NCBI GenBank assembly: GCA_003695045.1
Contig: RFJB01000064.1
Coordinates: forward strand, 1 to 5,352
Reading direction: 5' to 3'
DNA from: Candidatus Woesearchaeota archaeon
GTDB lineage: Archaea; Nanobdellota; Nanobdellia; Woesearchaeales; J091
Length of the DNA stretch: 5,352 bases
In this document: piece by piece, positions 5,249 to 5,352 of the stretch
Layout of the letters: the number at the start of each line of letters is the position of its first letter
How positions within the stretch are numbered: the first letter of the stretch is position 1
Translations under genes and position numbers: made by a program
Notes under the pieces: model-generated
The model's database searches: none
Told to the model about the DNA's origin: nothing
The model's input: only the letters and a program-made list of their open reading frames with translations

Positions 5249-5277
5249 AGTATATAAATGTTACTATTTCGTATACT
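5249..5277. repeat. Inverted repeat AGTATA / TATACT around the minus-strand TATA box
   Basis: AGTATA (5249-5254) and TATACT (5272-5277) are separated by 17 bases and overlap or flank the TTTATATA box. Such a site could bind a dimeric regulator, but both arms are AT-rich and may be chance. Confidence 0.3.
5251..5258 (-). promoter_or_regulatory. TATA box for a minus-strand transcript
   Basis: TTTATATA on the minus strand, centred near 5255, predicts a start near 5229. That is at the ATG of the small ORF and ahead of both hairpin elements. A second box, TTATAAAT (5234-5241), predicts a start near 5212. Either would make an RNA carrying copies 2 and 1 in that order, possibly reaching the HD gene. 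Confidence 0.45.
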
Positions 5278-5295
5278 GGTTGCTTCTTAAGGGGT

Positions 5296-5330
5296 GTTTA
5301 TTTATAAACGTTTTAGGGTCATTTATAAAC
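5296..5330 (+). promoter_or_regulatory. Palindrome and repeated TATA-like boxes at the right edge
   Basis: GTTTAT-TT-ATAAAC is a perfect 6-bp inverted repeat (5296-5309). ATTTATAAAC occurs at 5300-5309 and again at 5321-5330, exactly 21 bases apart, about two helical turns. The first box lies about 31 bases before an ATG at 5336, whose frame stays open to the window edge (MSFYY...), so a gene on the plus strand may begin there. Too little of it is visible to call. Confidence 0.35.
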
Positions 5331-5352
5331 TGCTTATGTCGTTTTATTACCC

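Larger units (their letters stand above)
4706..5352. other. 647-bp region without a convincing protein gene
   Basis: No open frame here looks like a real protein of useful length. The region holds short tandem duplications (4770-4825), two copies of a hairpin element (4848-4950 and 5039-5150), U-rich tracts on the plus strand (4932-4984), a GC hairpin (4999-5017), a G-run repeat (5022-5041), a possible 22-codon ORF (5164-5232) and an AT-rich promoter-like stretch (about 5230-5352). This is the 5' side of the HD gene. No tRNA, rRNA or CRISPR structure was seen. Confidence 0.8.

Overview
This window reads as a piece of archaeal chromosome. Three intact genes lie head to tail on the minus strand, in transcription order: an HD-domain phosphohydrolase, alanyl-tRNA synthetase (alaS) and a CPA2-type cation/proton antiporter. 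The archaeal call rests on three things seen in the sequence. The AlaRS has an N-terminal four-cysteine zinc module and archaeal-style signatures. The HD protein matches an archaeal family (TIGR00295-like). TATA-type promoter elements sit about 25-30 bases ahead of starts. AlaRS ends without the usual C-terminal C-Ala (DHHA1) domain, which would fit a reduced DPANN-type archaeon, but that placement is inference.

Layout from the right edge, in minus-strand order. Positions about 5230-5352 are AT-rich, with several TATA-like boxes, a palindrome and a 21-bp-spaced direct repeat; this looks like a divergent promoter region. Next comes a possible leaderless 22-codon ORF (5164-5232). Positions 4848-5150 hold two same-direction copies of a roughly 100-110 bp element. 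Each copy forms a long hairpin around a block of 35 bases that is identical in both copies, and the base pairs at the foot of the stem differ between copies in a compensatory way. The spacer carries U-rich tracts, a 7-bp GC hairpin and a G-run repeat. Positions 4706-4830 carry short tandem duplications. Then follow the HD gene (4025-4705), a 142-bp gap with a repeated 13-bp motif and a good TATA box, alaS (1357-3882), and the antiporter (20-1330), which starts 26 bases after the alaS stop with its own ribosome binding site.

The genes do not form an obvious single pathway. alaS and the antiporter are probably co-transcribed from the alaS promoter. The HD gene may have its own promoter or be read from the far upstream one, in which case the two hairpins would lie in its 5' leader. 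The hairpin pair is the least explained and most interesting part of the window: a candidate structured RNA or small non-autonomous repeat whose strand cannot be settled from one sequence.
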